This document shows, piece by piece, positions 1-6,380 of a stretch of 16,509 bases of DNA. The stretch spans positions 1 to 16,509 of the forward strand of contig DAOWGL010000169.1 of assembly GCA_030637455.1 (NCBI GenBank), in the 5' to 3' direction. Under the pieces are notes generated by a model, which saw only the letters and a list, made by a program, of their open reading frames with translations, was not told where the DNA came from and did not search any database. How positions within the stretch are numbered: position 1 is the first letter of the stretch; each line of letters begins with the position of its first letter. The position numbers were made by a program, and so were the translations under genes. The stretch comes from Candidatus Nitrosopumilus sp. (GTDB taxonomy: Archaea; Thermoproteota; Nitrososphaeria; Nitrososphaerales; Nitrosopumilaceae).

Positions 1-348
1 ATTCTTACAATTCAGATGATGTTAGTTAATGGAAAAACTAAGGAAATTGGTATCATGAGAGCAATTGGAGCCAAAAGAAAAGATATTCTAATAATTTTTA
101 TTTTCCAAGGAATAATTATTGGAGCAATTGGAGCATGTGTTGGAACTGCAGCAGGCTTGGGTTATACAGTATATGCAGATGTCACAAAAATGTCATTCAA
201 TAACAGCCTCCCTCTTGAAGTAACCTATAACTGGGAAAAAATCATTCAGACTGCTTTGACTTCATTTATTTTGGCAATAATTGCATCACTATACCCGTCT
301 TATAGGGCTACTAAGCGATTACCAGTGGAGGCGATGAGAACTGTCTAA
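1..348 (+). CDS. ABC transporter permease, FtsX/MacB type (C-terminal part)
   Basis: This is the 3' part of a gene cut by the window edge; the frame is open from base 1, so the first internal ATG (16) is not the start. The visible ~115 residues hold the motif KEIGIMRAIGAKRKDI, typical of the cytoplasmic coupling segment of FtsX/MacB permeases. Two hydrophobic segments follow, at about codons 28-53 and 82-98, and then the end SLYPSYRATKRLPVEAMR. The family closes with this PxxRA...PxEAlR pattern. Such permeases work with a LolD/MacB-type ATPase to move lipids, peptides or lipoproteins, or to transmit force across the membrane. The ATPase gene starts inside the last codons of this one, so the two are translationally coupled. 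The substrate cannot be told from sequence. Confidence 0.9.
   Translation: MLTIQMMLVNGKTKEIGIMRAIGAKRKDILIIFIFQGIIIGAIGACVGTAAGLGYTVYADVTKMSFNNSLPLEVTYNWEKIIQTALTSFILAIIASLYPSYRATKRLPVEAMRTV
327..331 (+). promoter_or_regulatory. Shine-Dalgarno site supporting the CTG start of the ABC ATPase
   Basis: GGAGG lies inside the end of the permease gene, 9 bases before CTG 341. It is the main local evidence that translation of the ATPase begins at this non-standard codon. Confidence 0.55.
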
Positions 349-1045
349 GGTACTTGAAATTAGTAATCTAAGTAAGATTTACGGAGAAGGGGATAGTGAA
401 GTCAAGGCACTTGATAATGCATCTTTTTCAATTAAACAAGGAGAATTTGTTTTAGTTGTTGGTAGTTCAGGTTCTGGAAAATCTACACTACTAAATATGA
501 TTGGATTATTAGATTCTCCAACAAATGGACAAATATTCATTGATGGAACAAATACCACATCGCTTGGAGATGATGAAATTTCTTCATTTAGAAATAATAA
601 ATTAGGATTTATTTTTCAATTTTCAAACTTACTTTCTGATCTTTCAGTTTTAGAAAATGTATTACTACCAATTCAAATTGGAGGAACAACTGGTACTGCT
701 GAAAAAGACGCTAAGGATTTACTAAAAGCAGTCGGACTTGAAGATCAAATGTATAAACGTGCGAATAAAATATCTGGTGGACAGGCTCAAAGAGTAGCTA
801 TTGCAAGAGGGTTAATCAATAAACCATCAATTGTATTAGCAGATGAACCAACTGGTAATCTTGATTCTGTTACTTCAAAAACTATAATACAATTAATGAA
901 ATCAATGGCAAAAAAACTCAATCAAACATTCATTATAGTTACACACGAAAGAGAGACCTTTGGTGATGTTGATAGAGTAATTACAATTAAAGATGGTAAA
1001 GCTTTTGAAGGTGATCAGCCATCGAAAATGGAGATTACAGTATAA
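341..1045 (+). CDS. ABC transporter ATP-binding protein (LolD/MacB family), likely CTG start
   Basis: This is the nucleotide-binding subunit of the exporter. The first ATG in frame (497) would cut off the Walker A motif, so it cannot be the start. The frame is open back to base 338 (TGA at 335-337), and the only plausible start is CTG at 341, giving M-SKVLEISNLSKIYGEG, a normal beginning for this family. A GGAGG stands at 327-331, 9 bases before it. The resulting 234 residues match the usual LolD/MacB domain length. Walker A GSSGSGKST is at 41-49, signature ISGGQ at 144-148, and Walker B with catalytic Glu (ADEPTGNLD) starts at 167. The gene overlaps the permease by 8 bases and shares TAATG with the next gene. 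The ATPase call is certain; the CTG start is inferred. Confidence 0.93.
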   Translation: MSKVLEISNLSKIYGEGDSEVKALDNASFSIKQGEFVLVVGSSGSGKSTLLNMIGLLDSPTNGQIFIDGTNTTSLGDDEISSFRNNKLGFIFQFSNLLSDLSVLENVLLPIQIGGTTGTAEKDAKDLLKAVGLEDQMYKRANKISGGQAQRVAIARGLINKPSIVLADEPTGNLDSVTSKTIIQLMKSMAKKLNQTFIIVTHERETFGDVDRVITIKDGKAFEGDQPSKMEITV

Positions 1046-2349
1046 TGAATTCTAAAATTATTTTATCATTATTTGTAATTGCACTTTTACCAATTATTTT
1101 TGATAATTCTTATGCACAAATTACTTCTGGAGGATTCGGTCAATCACCTTTTGAAAGAGACTTTGGGGATGTCAAATTCTTAGATGCATATTTTGGTACA
1201 CTAAATAATAAAATTGAAATCGAATCAGGTGATGGTAATGTTCCATTTACTGTTGTATTTGCCAATGTTGGAACACAAGATATTACCGGAATTAGAGGTC
1301 AACTATCTTTACCCTTAGGATTTTCAGCATCTGATGGTCCCGGAGCAGTAATTCACGCTGATAGCGATTCTAATTCTTTAGCTGGGGAGAATTTCCATCT
1401 TACATTTTTTGTAAATATTGGCAAAAATACACAAATTCAACAATATCCAGGAACTGTAAAAGTTGATTATTCTAGATTAAGAGAGTCTGGAGTTAGAACC
1501 GCATTTTCTGATTTTGATTTTAAGGTAACAGGTGATAGTGTGATAAATGTAAAAGCTGTGGAACCATTTCTTACATCTTTACAAACAAATAATGTTGTAA
1601 TTGAAATTGCTAATGATGGTACTGCACCTATTTCTAGTGTAGATATTGTTGCAACAAATACATCAACAGAACTTGCATCCACATCATCATCAACTACTAA
1701 TGTAGAAAATGTTGTAATTTTAGAATCAAACTGGGATGTTGGAAATATTGATGCAAAATCAGCAAGATATCTTACTGCAACTATATATGTTCCTGAATCA
1801 TTAAAAGGTGATACATTACGAATTCCTTTGTCTATTTCATACTATAATGCACATGGTGATCAACATGAGATTTCAAAAATTGTTGATTTTTACATTAAAG
1901 GATTAATTGATCTTACTATTTTCAATGTTGATATTATCGAATTATCTGGTACACAAATGGTAATTGGAGAAATAATTAATGAAGGAAATGAAGATGGGTT
2001 GTTTGGTTTTGTATCCCTTGATCCTCGTGGAGATTCTAACATCAAGTCAACCACTCAATTCATTGATGAAATTGAGACTGACGCACCTGTACCATTTAAT
2101 ATGCCAATAGAATTTGAAGGCGAACCAAGATATGGTGAACATGATATCACAATTACTGTAAGATACAAAGATAGTACTAGAGATGAGATTTTTCTACCTT
2201 ATGATACAAAAATCTTAGTTGAAGAACCACTAAATGATAACGAAGAAGGTCCTGACACAACAATGATAATTATTCCAATTATTTTGGTAATAGTAGCTGG
2301 ACTTTACATAATGCGTAGGCGTAAAAAAGCAGCAATTGAGGCTAGTTGA
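1045..2349 (+). CDS. Secreted, membrane-anchored beta-domain protein (COG1361/S-layer-like)
   Basis: This 434-residue protein has a signal peptide (MNSKIILSLFVIALLPIIF, probable cleavage after SYA near residue 24). A long Ser/Thr/Asn-rich extracellular part follows, then one C-terminal membrane helix (about 405-422) followed by RRRKK, which fixes the tail inside the cell. The extracellular part seems to hold repeated Ig-like/CARDB-like beta domains; phrases such as VVFANVGTQDITGIRGQLSLP and VVIEIANDGTAPISSVDI resemble the COG1361 S-layer-related family. The start overlaps the ATPase stop (TAATG), so it belongs to the same operon. It may be the exporter's extracytoplasmic partner, comparable in placement to MacA in bacteria, but it has no MacA-like hairpin. 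The envelope location is well supported; the function is inferred only from context. Confidence 0.85.
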   Translation: MNSKIILSLFVIALLPIIFDNSYAQITSGGFGQSPFERDFGDVKFLDAYFGTLNNKIEIESGDGNVPFTVVFANVGTQDITGIRGQLSLPLGFSASDGPGAVIHADSDSNSLAGENFHLTFFVNIGKNTQIQQYPGTVKVDYSRLRESGVRTAFSDFDFKVTGDSVINVKAVEPFLTSLQTNNVVIEIANDGTAPISSVDIVATNTSTELASTSSSTTNVENVVILESNWDVGNIDAKSARYLTATIYVPESLKGDTLRIPLSISYYNAHGDQHEISKIVDFYIKGLIDLTIFNVDIIELSGTQMVIGEIINEGNEDGLFGFVSLDPRGDSNIKSTTQFIDEIETDAPVPFNMPIEFEGEPRYGEHDITITVRYKDSTRDEIFLPYDTKILVEEPLNDNEEGPDTTMIIIPIILVIVAGLYIMRRRKKAAIEAS

Positions 2350-2393
2350 AGATATAATTTTAAATCTAAAACGGAGAAATAAGGAATAATAAA

Positions 2394-2768
2394 TTGAGAT
2401 TAATAATTATCATTCTCATTGCAGTTTTATCTACTGGAAGTATAGTAATTTTATTAGGCTTTCTAACTTCTGAAGAATACATTGATGTTCCTGAAATTAC
2501 TAATCAATATGATCAATTACAATCATACAAAAATGAATTAGAAAAAATTAATCAACAAAATCAAAAAATTCTAAATGAATTAGAAAAAATTAATCAACAA
2601 AATCAAAAAACTCTAAATGATTTAGAAGATCAAATTAAAAATTCGGATGATGTTCATATAGATCAAATTAATGATGAGATTGAAGTAATAAAACGTGTAA
2701 TTGAAGAAAATAAAGCAGAATTAGAACAAGTAATTACAAAATTGTCTCAAATGGAATCTGATCCATAG
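2394..2768 (+). CDS. Membrane-anchored coiled-coil protein with internal repeat
   Basis: This is a 124-residue protein with a TTG start; GGAG at 2373-2376 and AAGGA at 2381-2385 lie upstream, and a TATA-like TTTTAAATC is at 2358-2366. Residues 2-24 form one hydrophobic helix, an uncleaved anchor or signal sequence. The rest (about 35-124) is charged, rich in Glu, Lys, Gln and Asn, with leucines and isoleucines in heptad spacing, which indicates a long coiled coil. Residues 47-74 are a tandem duplication of NELEKINQQNQK(I/T)L, with a degenerate third copy. It follows the exporter operon by 44 bases and could be a further envelope component. No family is recognised. Confidence 0.75.
   Translation: MRLIIIILIAVLSTGSIVILLGFLTSEEYIDVPEITNQYDQLQSYKNELEKINQQNQKILNELEKINQQNQKTLNDLEDQIKNSDDVHIDQINDEIEVIKRVIEENKAELEQVITKLSQMESDP
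2532..2615 (+). repeat. 42-base tandem repeat (two copies) in the coiled-coil gene
   Basis: Two copies, 2532-2573 and 2574-2615, differ at very few bases. Each encodes 14 residues, exactly two heptads, so the repeat keeps the coiled-coil register. A diverged partial third copy (aatgatttagaagat) follows. It looks like a recent in-frame duplication. Confidence 0.9.
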
Positions 2769-2775
2769 TAAAATC

Positions 2776-2796
2776 AATTTCCATTTTTGGGAAATT
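2776..2796. terminator. Inverted repeat after the coiled-coil gene
   Basis: AATTTCC (2776-2782) and GGAAATT (2790-2796) form a perfect 7-base stem around a T-rich loop, 8 bases after the stop of the coiled-coil gene. It may end or stabilise that transcript. Archaeal termination mainly needs T-tracts, so the role is uncertain. Confidence 0.4.
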
Positions 2797-2832
2797 TAGA
2801 TTATGATTATATCATATTTTAAGGAGATAATA

Positions 2833-2907
2833 TTGGGTATGACAAAGGGCATTTTTCTCTTTCTAGCAGGTAGTATTGTAGGGTTTATCACAACACCATT
2901 ACTGTAA
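2833..2907 (+). CDS. Putative 24-residue membrane microprotein
   Basis: This short frame has unusually good signals. A TATA-like GATTATATC lies near 2804-2813, and a strong Shine-Dalgarno AAGGAG at 2821-2826 is 6 bases from TTG 2833 and 12 from the in-frame ATG 2839. The product from TTG is MGMTKGIFLFLAGSIVGFIT followed by TPLL, then a TAA stop. Residues 5-24 are almost entirely hydrophobic, with small residues GS and G in the helix, so it would be a single membrane helix with a very short Lys-bearing tail. No family is recognised. The spacing of the signals suggests TTG as the start; ATG 2839 remains possible. The promoter and ribosome site are seen directly, while expression is inferred. 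Confidence 0.5.
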   Translation: MGMTKGIFLFLAGSIVGFITTPLL

Positions 2908-2930
2908 ATTCTAAAAATTTTCCTAAATTC

Positions 2931-2939
2931 ATATAGTTA
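2931..2939 (+). promoter_or_regulatory. TATA-like box of the 60-residue membrane protein
   Basis: ATATAGTTA is centred about 23 bases before TTG 2958, the expected distance for an archaeal TATA box if transcription starts at the start codon. Confidence 0.4.
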
Positions 2940-2957
2940 TTTGCAATAAAATTTTCA

Positions 2958-3140
2958 TTGGAAATACATCAAAAATTAACAATTTTAGGAGTAATTTTGT
3001 TAGTTGTAACTTTTTTAATTAATTTTTATCATCAAGATACTCATCCTGGTGTTGGATTCAACTATGCATATGTTACTGGAGTTTTGATGTTAGTAGCATT
3101 TTCAATTAGTTTTGTAATGTTTACAAAAAATCAACTATAG
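2958..3140 (+). CDS. Small two-helix membrane protein, unknown function
   Basis: This is a 60-residue protein. The start is TTG at 2958; the frame is closed by TAG at 2934 and has no earlier ATG. A TATA-like ATATAGTTA at 2931-2939 lies about 23 bases upstream and there is no Shine-Dalgarno, as expected for a leaderless transcript. Two hydrophobic segments (about 7-23 and 39-55) are separated by a polar loop YHQDTHPGVGFNYAY containing two His and two Tyr. It ends with a basic tail (KNQL). The short length and two-helix plan fit a small accessory membrane subunit, but no family is recognised and the neighbours do not point to a pathway. Confidence 0.65.
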   Translation: MEIHQKLTILGVILLVVTFLINFYHQDTHPGVGFNYAYVTGVLMLVAFSISFVMFTKNQL

Positions 3141-3161
3141 ACATCTTAATTTCAATATGTA

Positions 3162-3204
3162 ATAGATGGTGTAAGGTCTTTTGTAAGAAAAGCCTCCATC
3201 CTAT
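3162..3204. other. Stable interrupted hairpin in a 242-base intergenic region
   Basis: The gap 3141-3382 contains no credible ORF. At 3162-3204 the sequence folds as ATAGATGG (3162-3169) with CCATCCTAT (3196-3204), AGG (3174-3176) with CCT (3193-3195), and CTTTT (3178-3182) with AAAAG (3188-3192), around the loop GTAAG. Unpaired bases are nearly all on the left arm. It could be a 3' element of the preceding transcript, a small RNA, or an operator-like structure. It is not tRNA-like and carries no long T-tract directly after it. The remainder of the gap is plain AT-rich sequence plus the promoter at 3353. Confidence 0.5.
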
Positions 3205-3352
3205 CTATTTGAATTGAATTAATTTTATTTGAATAAAAAATACACGTAGAAATTATCAGTGAGATCTAAATACTATTCCACAATATTTTGTTTAGTCATC
3301 ACCAAATAACAAATCGTTTTTGGTCTTAGACTGTTCATATTTTTGACCGTAA

Positions 3353-3361
3353 GATTATAAG
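3353..3361 (+). promoter_or_regulatory. TATA box of the 3383-5315 unit
   Basis: GATTATAAG is centred 26 bases before ATG 3383, with no Shine-Dalgarno between. This is the classical layout of a leaderless archaeal promoter. Confidence 0.65.
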
Positions 3362-3382
3362 CAATTACTGGTTCTTGCGATT

Positions 3383-3766
3383 ATGCCTGGCGATGAGATT
3401 GAAGTACCAAAAGAATTACGAGAATTCATGCTAGAAAATGCTGAAGAAACAATTCTTGGACAAAAAAATGGTGCAGACATACAATATCGTTATGGAAATT
3501 TACACATCAGAGAATACGGTGATAAATTTTTAGTTCATAATGACAAAATTGATCCACGTAAAGATCCAATGGGACATTTAGTTTATGATGCTCCTGAAGT
3601 TTTAATTGGTTTGGCATGTGCAATTTTTGGTGGTTCACAAATAGCAAGAAAAATCACAAATAATAATTCTAAAAAATTAACAGTAACCTCAGGGTTAATC
3701 GCTTCAATAATTTCTGGATATATTGGATATTTAGCCACTAAGAAAATTAAAAATTATTTGGAGTAA
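3383..3766 (+). CDS. Conserved-looking membrane protein, unknown function, UbiB partner
   Basis: This is a 127-residue protein. The first ~70 residues are soluble and charged, with a short beta-like stretch (ADIQYRYGNLHIREYGDKFLVH) and a loop HNDKIDPRKDPMGHLVYDAP. The C-terminal part holds two membrane helices (about 75-91 and 101-118), each rich in Gly, Ala and Ile, and ends in a basic tail. The start is ATG 3383, set by the TATA box 26 bases upstream. The stop is 4 bases before the UbiB-like kinase start, and the GGAG of that gene lies in its last codons, so the two are co-transcribed and coupled. That places it near the UbiB membrane process, but no family is recognised. Confidence 0.8.
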   Translation: MPGDEIEVPKELREFMLENAEETILGQKNGADIQYRYGNLHIREYGDKFLVHNDKIDPRKDPMGHLVYDAPEVLIGLACAIFGGSQIARKITNNNSKKLTVTSGLIASIISGYIGYLATKKIKNYLE

Positions 3767-3770
3767 TCAT

Positions 3771-5315
3771 ATGTCTACTGTCAGAACTATCCAGGTACTC
3801 TTTAAACTCCTTCCATCTATTCTTGCATTACGCAAAGATAGAAAAAAATGGATAAATCAAGAAAAAAACCAAATTGATTCCGAACAATTTAGAAAAAATG
3901 CACGAAAAGTGCTCAACACTTTCATTTCTTTAGGTCCTGTATACATAAAATTAGGACAATGGCTTTCTTCACGAGCAGATATTTTACCACAACCATATTT
4001 GGAAGAACTCTCAAAACTTCAAGACAGTGTCCCATCTGCCCCCTTTGATCAAGTTAAACCAATAATTGAAAAAGATCTTGGTCCTATTGATAAAAAATTT
4101 GATAGTATCGATCCTAATTCTATATCTGGTGCTTCATTAGGTCAAGTTTATCGTGGAACTATTTCTGGTCAACAGATCGTTGTCAAAGTTAAAAGACCTG
4201 GTATTGAAAAAGTTGTAGCAAAAGATCTCCAAGTTCTAAAAAAAGTTCTTCCGCTTGCATTGAGATTTGTTGATCCAAATTTACGTTATTCAGCAAAAGC
4301 AATGCTTTCTCAATTTATTGAAACAATTCATGAAGAAATGGATTACAAAAATGAACTACAGAATCTTAAAAGAATCAAAGAGGATATGGCAGGATCAACC
4401 AATGTAATTATACCATCAGTTTATGATGATTATTCATCAAAAAATGTACTAACTATGGAATATTTGCCTGGAATTAAGGTCACAAATGTTCAAGCCTTAG
4501 ATGAAAAAGGAATTGATAGAGAACAGCTTGTAATTGATGTCCACAAAGTATTTTTCACAATGCTTCTCAAACATTCAGTTTTTCATGCAGATCCACACCC
4601 TGGAAACATTTCCGTAACTGATGATGGAAAACTCATTTTGTATGACTATGGAATGGTAGGACGAATAAACAATGAAACACGATTCAAACTGATTAGGCTG
4701 TATCTGGCACTAATTGAAAGAAATCCTCCTAGAGTAGTAAATGCAATGAATGATCTTTCAATGCTAACTCCTGGTTACAACAGAGAGGTAATTGAAAAAG
4801 GAATTGAACTTTCAATTCGTGCAATGCATGGAAACAAACCTGATGAAATGGAAGTTCAAAGTTTGATGGAGCTTGCAAATCAAACAATGAGTAAATTCCC
4901 ATTTGTATTGCCAAAGAATTTAGCTTTGTATATGAGAATGGCATCAATCATTGAGGGAATTTACAAAACTCATGATGTTGATTTTAAATTTGTCAAAGTT
5001 TTAAAAAATATTTTACAAGAAGAAAATCTCATTCCCCGAGCATATGTTGAAGAATTAAAAATTTCATTTGATAATTTCTCAAAATCAATTGATTCTGCAC
5101 TTAGAATTGGACCTGAGATGAAAAAACTCATGGATGAGGTTCAAATCTATATGAAGAAAGGAAGACCTATGGTTTTAATCAGTGGAAGCATATTTGCATC
5201 TGCAACTTTTCTTGGTTCTGTATTTTTATTTCAATCAAATGAATTACTTGGGTTACTTGGTATAGTAAGTTCTGGTTTGATTATGGCAGCATCAGGATTT
5301 TTTAGAAAATATTAG
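3771..5315 (+). CDS. UbiB/ABC1/ADCK-family atypical protein kinase-like ATPase
   Basis: This 514-residue protein has the full UbiB fold. The KxGQ signature (KLGQWLSSRADILP) is at 60-73, the modified glycine loop SGASLGQVYRG at 119-129, and the ATP-binding lysine in VVKVKRPG near 139. An acidic motif EEMDYKNE is at 188-195, the catalytic HADPHPGN at 272-279, and the DFG-equivalent YDYG at 291-294. Two C-terminal membrane helices (about 465-484 and 489-510) end with a basic FFRKY. In bacteria and mitochondria the family supports isoprenoid quinone synthesis or lipid handling through ATPase activity rather than by phosphorylating proteins. Thaumarchaea use menaquinone-type quinones, so a quinone or membrane-lipid role is likely but not shown. 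The start is ATG 3771 with GGAG at 3760-3763. Confidence 0.93.
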   Translation: MSTVRTIQVLFKLLPSILALRKDRKKWINQEKNQIDSEQFRKNARKVLNTFISLGPVYIKLGQWLSSRADILPQPYLEELSKLQDSVPSAPFDQVKPIIEKDLGPIDKKFDSIDPNSISGASLGQVYRGTISGQQIVVKVKRPGIEKVVAKDLQVLKKVLPLALRFVDPNLRYSAKAMLSQFIETIHEEMDYKNELQNLKRIKEDMAGSTNVIIPSVYDDYSSKNVLTMEYLPGIKVTNVQALDEKGIDREQLVIDVHKVFFTMLLKHSVFHADPHPGNISVTDDGKLILYDYGMVGRINNETRFKLIRLYLALIERNPPRVVNAMNDLSMLTPGYNREVIEKGIELSIRAMHGNKPDEMEVQSLMELANQTMSKFPFVLPKNLALYMRMASIIEGIYKTHDVDFKFVKVLKNILQEENLIPRAYVEELKISFDNFSKSIDSALRIGPEMKKLMDEVQIYMKKGRPMVLISGSIFASATFLGSVFLFQSNELLGLLGIVSSGLIMAASGFFRKY

Positions 5316-5316
5316 A

Positions 5317-5697
5317 TTATTCTATTGGAATATCTTTTCCTTTTTTAGTAACAGGGATAATTAATGTGAGAATTCCATTTTCATATTTTGCAGATTCAAT
5401 TTTTTCTTCACCTTGCTTAATTTCTATAGGAAGTCTAATTTTTTTATCTATTACATTTGGTCTTTGATTTGATATTAAAAATTTAGATTCTTTTTCATTA
5501 ATTGTTTTTTTTGCATTGATGGAAAGAATATCCCCACATAGTGATAATTCAATTTCGTTTTTTGTAAATCCAGGAATGTCAATTATAATTTTCAGATTTT
5601 CGTCATTGAGATACATATCCATTGGTGGTAAAACAAATTCATAGAATTCTCTTGATTTGTTTCCAATCTCTTTGATTACATCTTTTACAAGTCCCAT
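5317..5697 (-). CDS. Small heat shock protein, Hsp20/alpha-crystallin family
   Basis: This 126-residue ATP-independent chaperone binds unfolding proteins and forms oligomers in the cytoplasm. The alpha-crystallin domain runs from about residue 26 to 118: MYLNDENLKIIIDIPGFTKNEIEL opens it, LSINAKK and KFLISNQRP lie in the middle, and ESAKYENGILTLIIP is the closing A-x-x-x-N-G-x-L-x-(I/L) signature. The C-terminal IPI (residues 123-125) is the I-x-I motif that docks into neighbouring subunits. The N-terminal arm is short. It is transcribed alone, convergent with the UbiB gene and with only one base between the stops, and is divergent from the thymidylate kinase gene. Confidence 0.93.
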   Translation of the reverse strand: MGLVKDVIKEIGNKSREFYEFVLPPMDMYLNDENLKIIIDIPGFTKNEIELSLCGDILSINAKKTINEKESKFLISNQRPNVIDKKIRLPIEIKQGEEKIESAKYENGILTLIIPVTKKGKDIPIE

Positions 5698-5720
5698 TTT
5701 GTGTTATGTGCTCAATTTTT

Positions 5721-5730
5721 AGTTATAAAT
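5721..5730 (-). promoter_or_regulatory. TATA box of the Hsp20 gene
   Basis: On the minus strand this reads ATTTATAACT, about 28 bases before the Hsp20 ATG at 5697. It fits a leaderless or nearly leaderless transcript. Confidence 0.55.
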
Positions 5731-5747
5731 CTTGATAGATTTTTAAT

Positions 5748-5757
5748 CAATAAATTT
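5748..5757 (+). promoter_or_regulatory. TATA-like box of the nucleotide operon
   Basis: CAATAAATTT is centred about 23 bases before ATG 5775. No Shine-Dalgarno is seen, so the operon's first gene is probably leaderless. Confidence 0.45.
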
Positions 5758-5774
5758 CTCAGTTTTGGTATCTC

Positions 5775-6380
5775 ATGATTATTGTAATTGAAGGTGGAGA
5801 TCAGGCAGGAAAGTTAACACAATCCATTCTATTAGAAAAAGCTCTTAAAAAACGAAAAATCAAAACAAAACTATTTCATTTCCCTGACTATGAAACCCCA
5901 ATTGGTAAAGAAATTAGAAAATATTTAGATGGAAAAAGAAAATTTCCACCTCAAGTAATTCATTGTCTCTTGGCTGCTAATAGATGGGAAAAACTTGATA
6001 CAATTTTAGCAGCTGAGGAAAAAAACTCTGTTTTAATTATGAATAGATATTATCATTCTAACTTAGTTTATGGATTAGCAAATGGTTTGAAGCAAAAATG
6101 GCTTGAGAGCCTTGATGAAGGTCTTCCAAAGGCTGATCTTGTTATTTTACTTGATGTTACTCAGAAAGAATCATTTTCAAGAACTCCACGAAATAAAATT
6201 GGAGGAAAGAAAATGAAACGAGACAAGTTTGAAAAAAATAAAGAATTTTCAACAAAGATTTCCAATCTTTATAGAACTGTTGGTAAGAAAAAACATTGGA
6301 AAATAATTGATGCTACTATGTCTAAAGAGAAAGTCCATGAGGAAATTTTAAAAATATTTTCAAAGAAATTAGGAATATGA
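5775..6380 (+). CDS. tmk: Thymidylate kinase (dTMP kinase)
   Basis: This enzyme phosphorylates dTMP to dTDP for dTTP synthesis. It has 201 residues, the usual length. The P-loop is EGGDQAGKLTQ at 6-16. FHFPDYETPIGKEI (34-47) matches the substrate-binding segment written as RFP...IG in other members, and LLAANRWE (65-72) is the typical ANRWE motif. NRYYHSNLVYG (90-100) occupies the place of the DRY motif, and DLVILLDV (121-128) is a core strand. The basic stretch RTPRNKIGGKKMKRDKFEKN near 136-155 is the lid region. Two positions are unusual: Leu14 follows the P-loop lysine where Ser or Thr is common, and Asn90 replaces the Asp of DRY. The gene is first in a three-gene operon and its TGA overlaps the next ATG by 4 bases. 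Confidence 0.9.
   Translation: MIIVIEGGDQAGKLTQSILLEKALKKRKIKTKLFHFPDYETPIGKEIRKYLDGKRKFPPQVIHCLLAANRWEKLDTILAAEEKNSVLIMNRYYHSNLVYGLANGLKQKWLESLDEGLPKADLVILLDVTQKESFSRTPRNKIGGKKMKRDKFEKNKEFSTKISNLYRTVGKKKHWKIIDATMSKEKVHEEILKIFSKKLGI

Noticed and set aside
3141..3382. tRNA or other standard RNA gene in the gap
   Set aside because: No cloverleaf, CCA end or conserved TpsiC-type loop is seen; only one hairpin is present.
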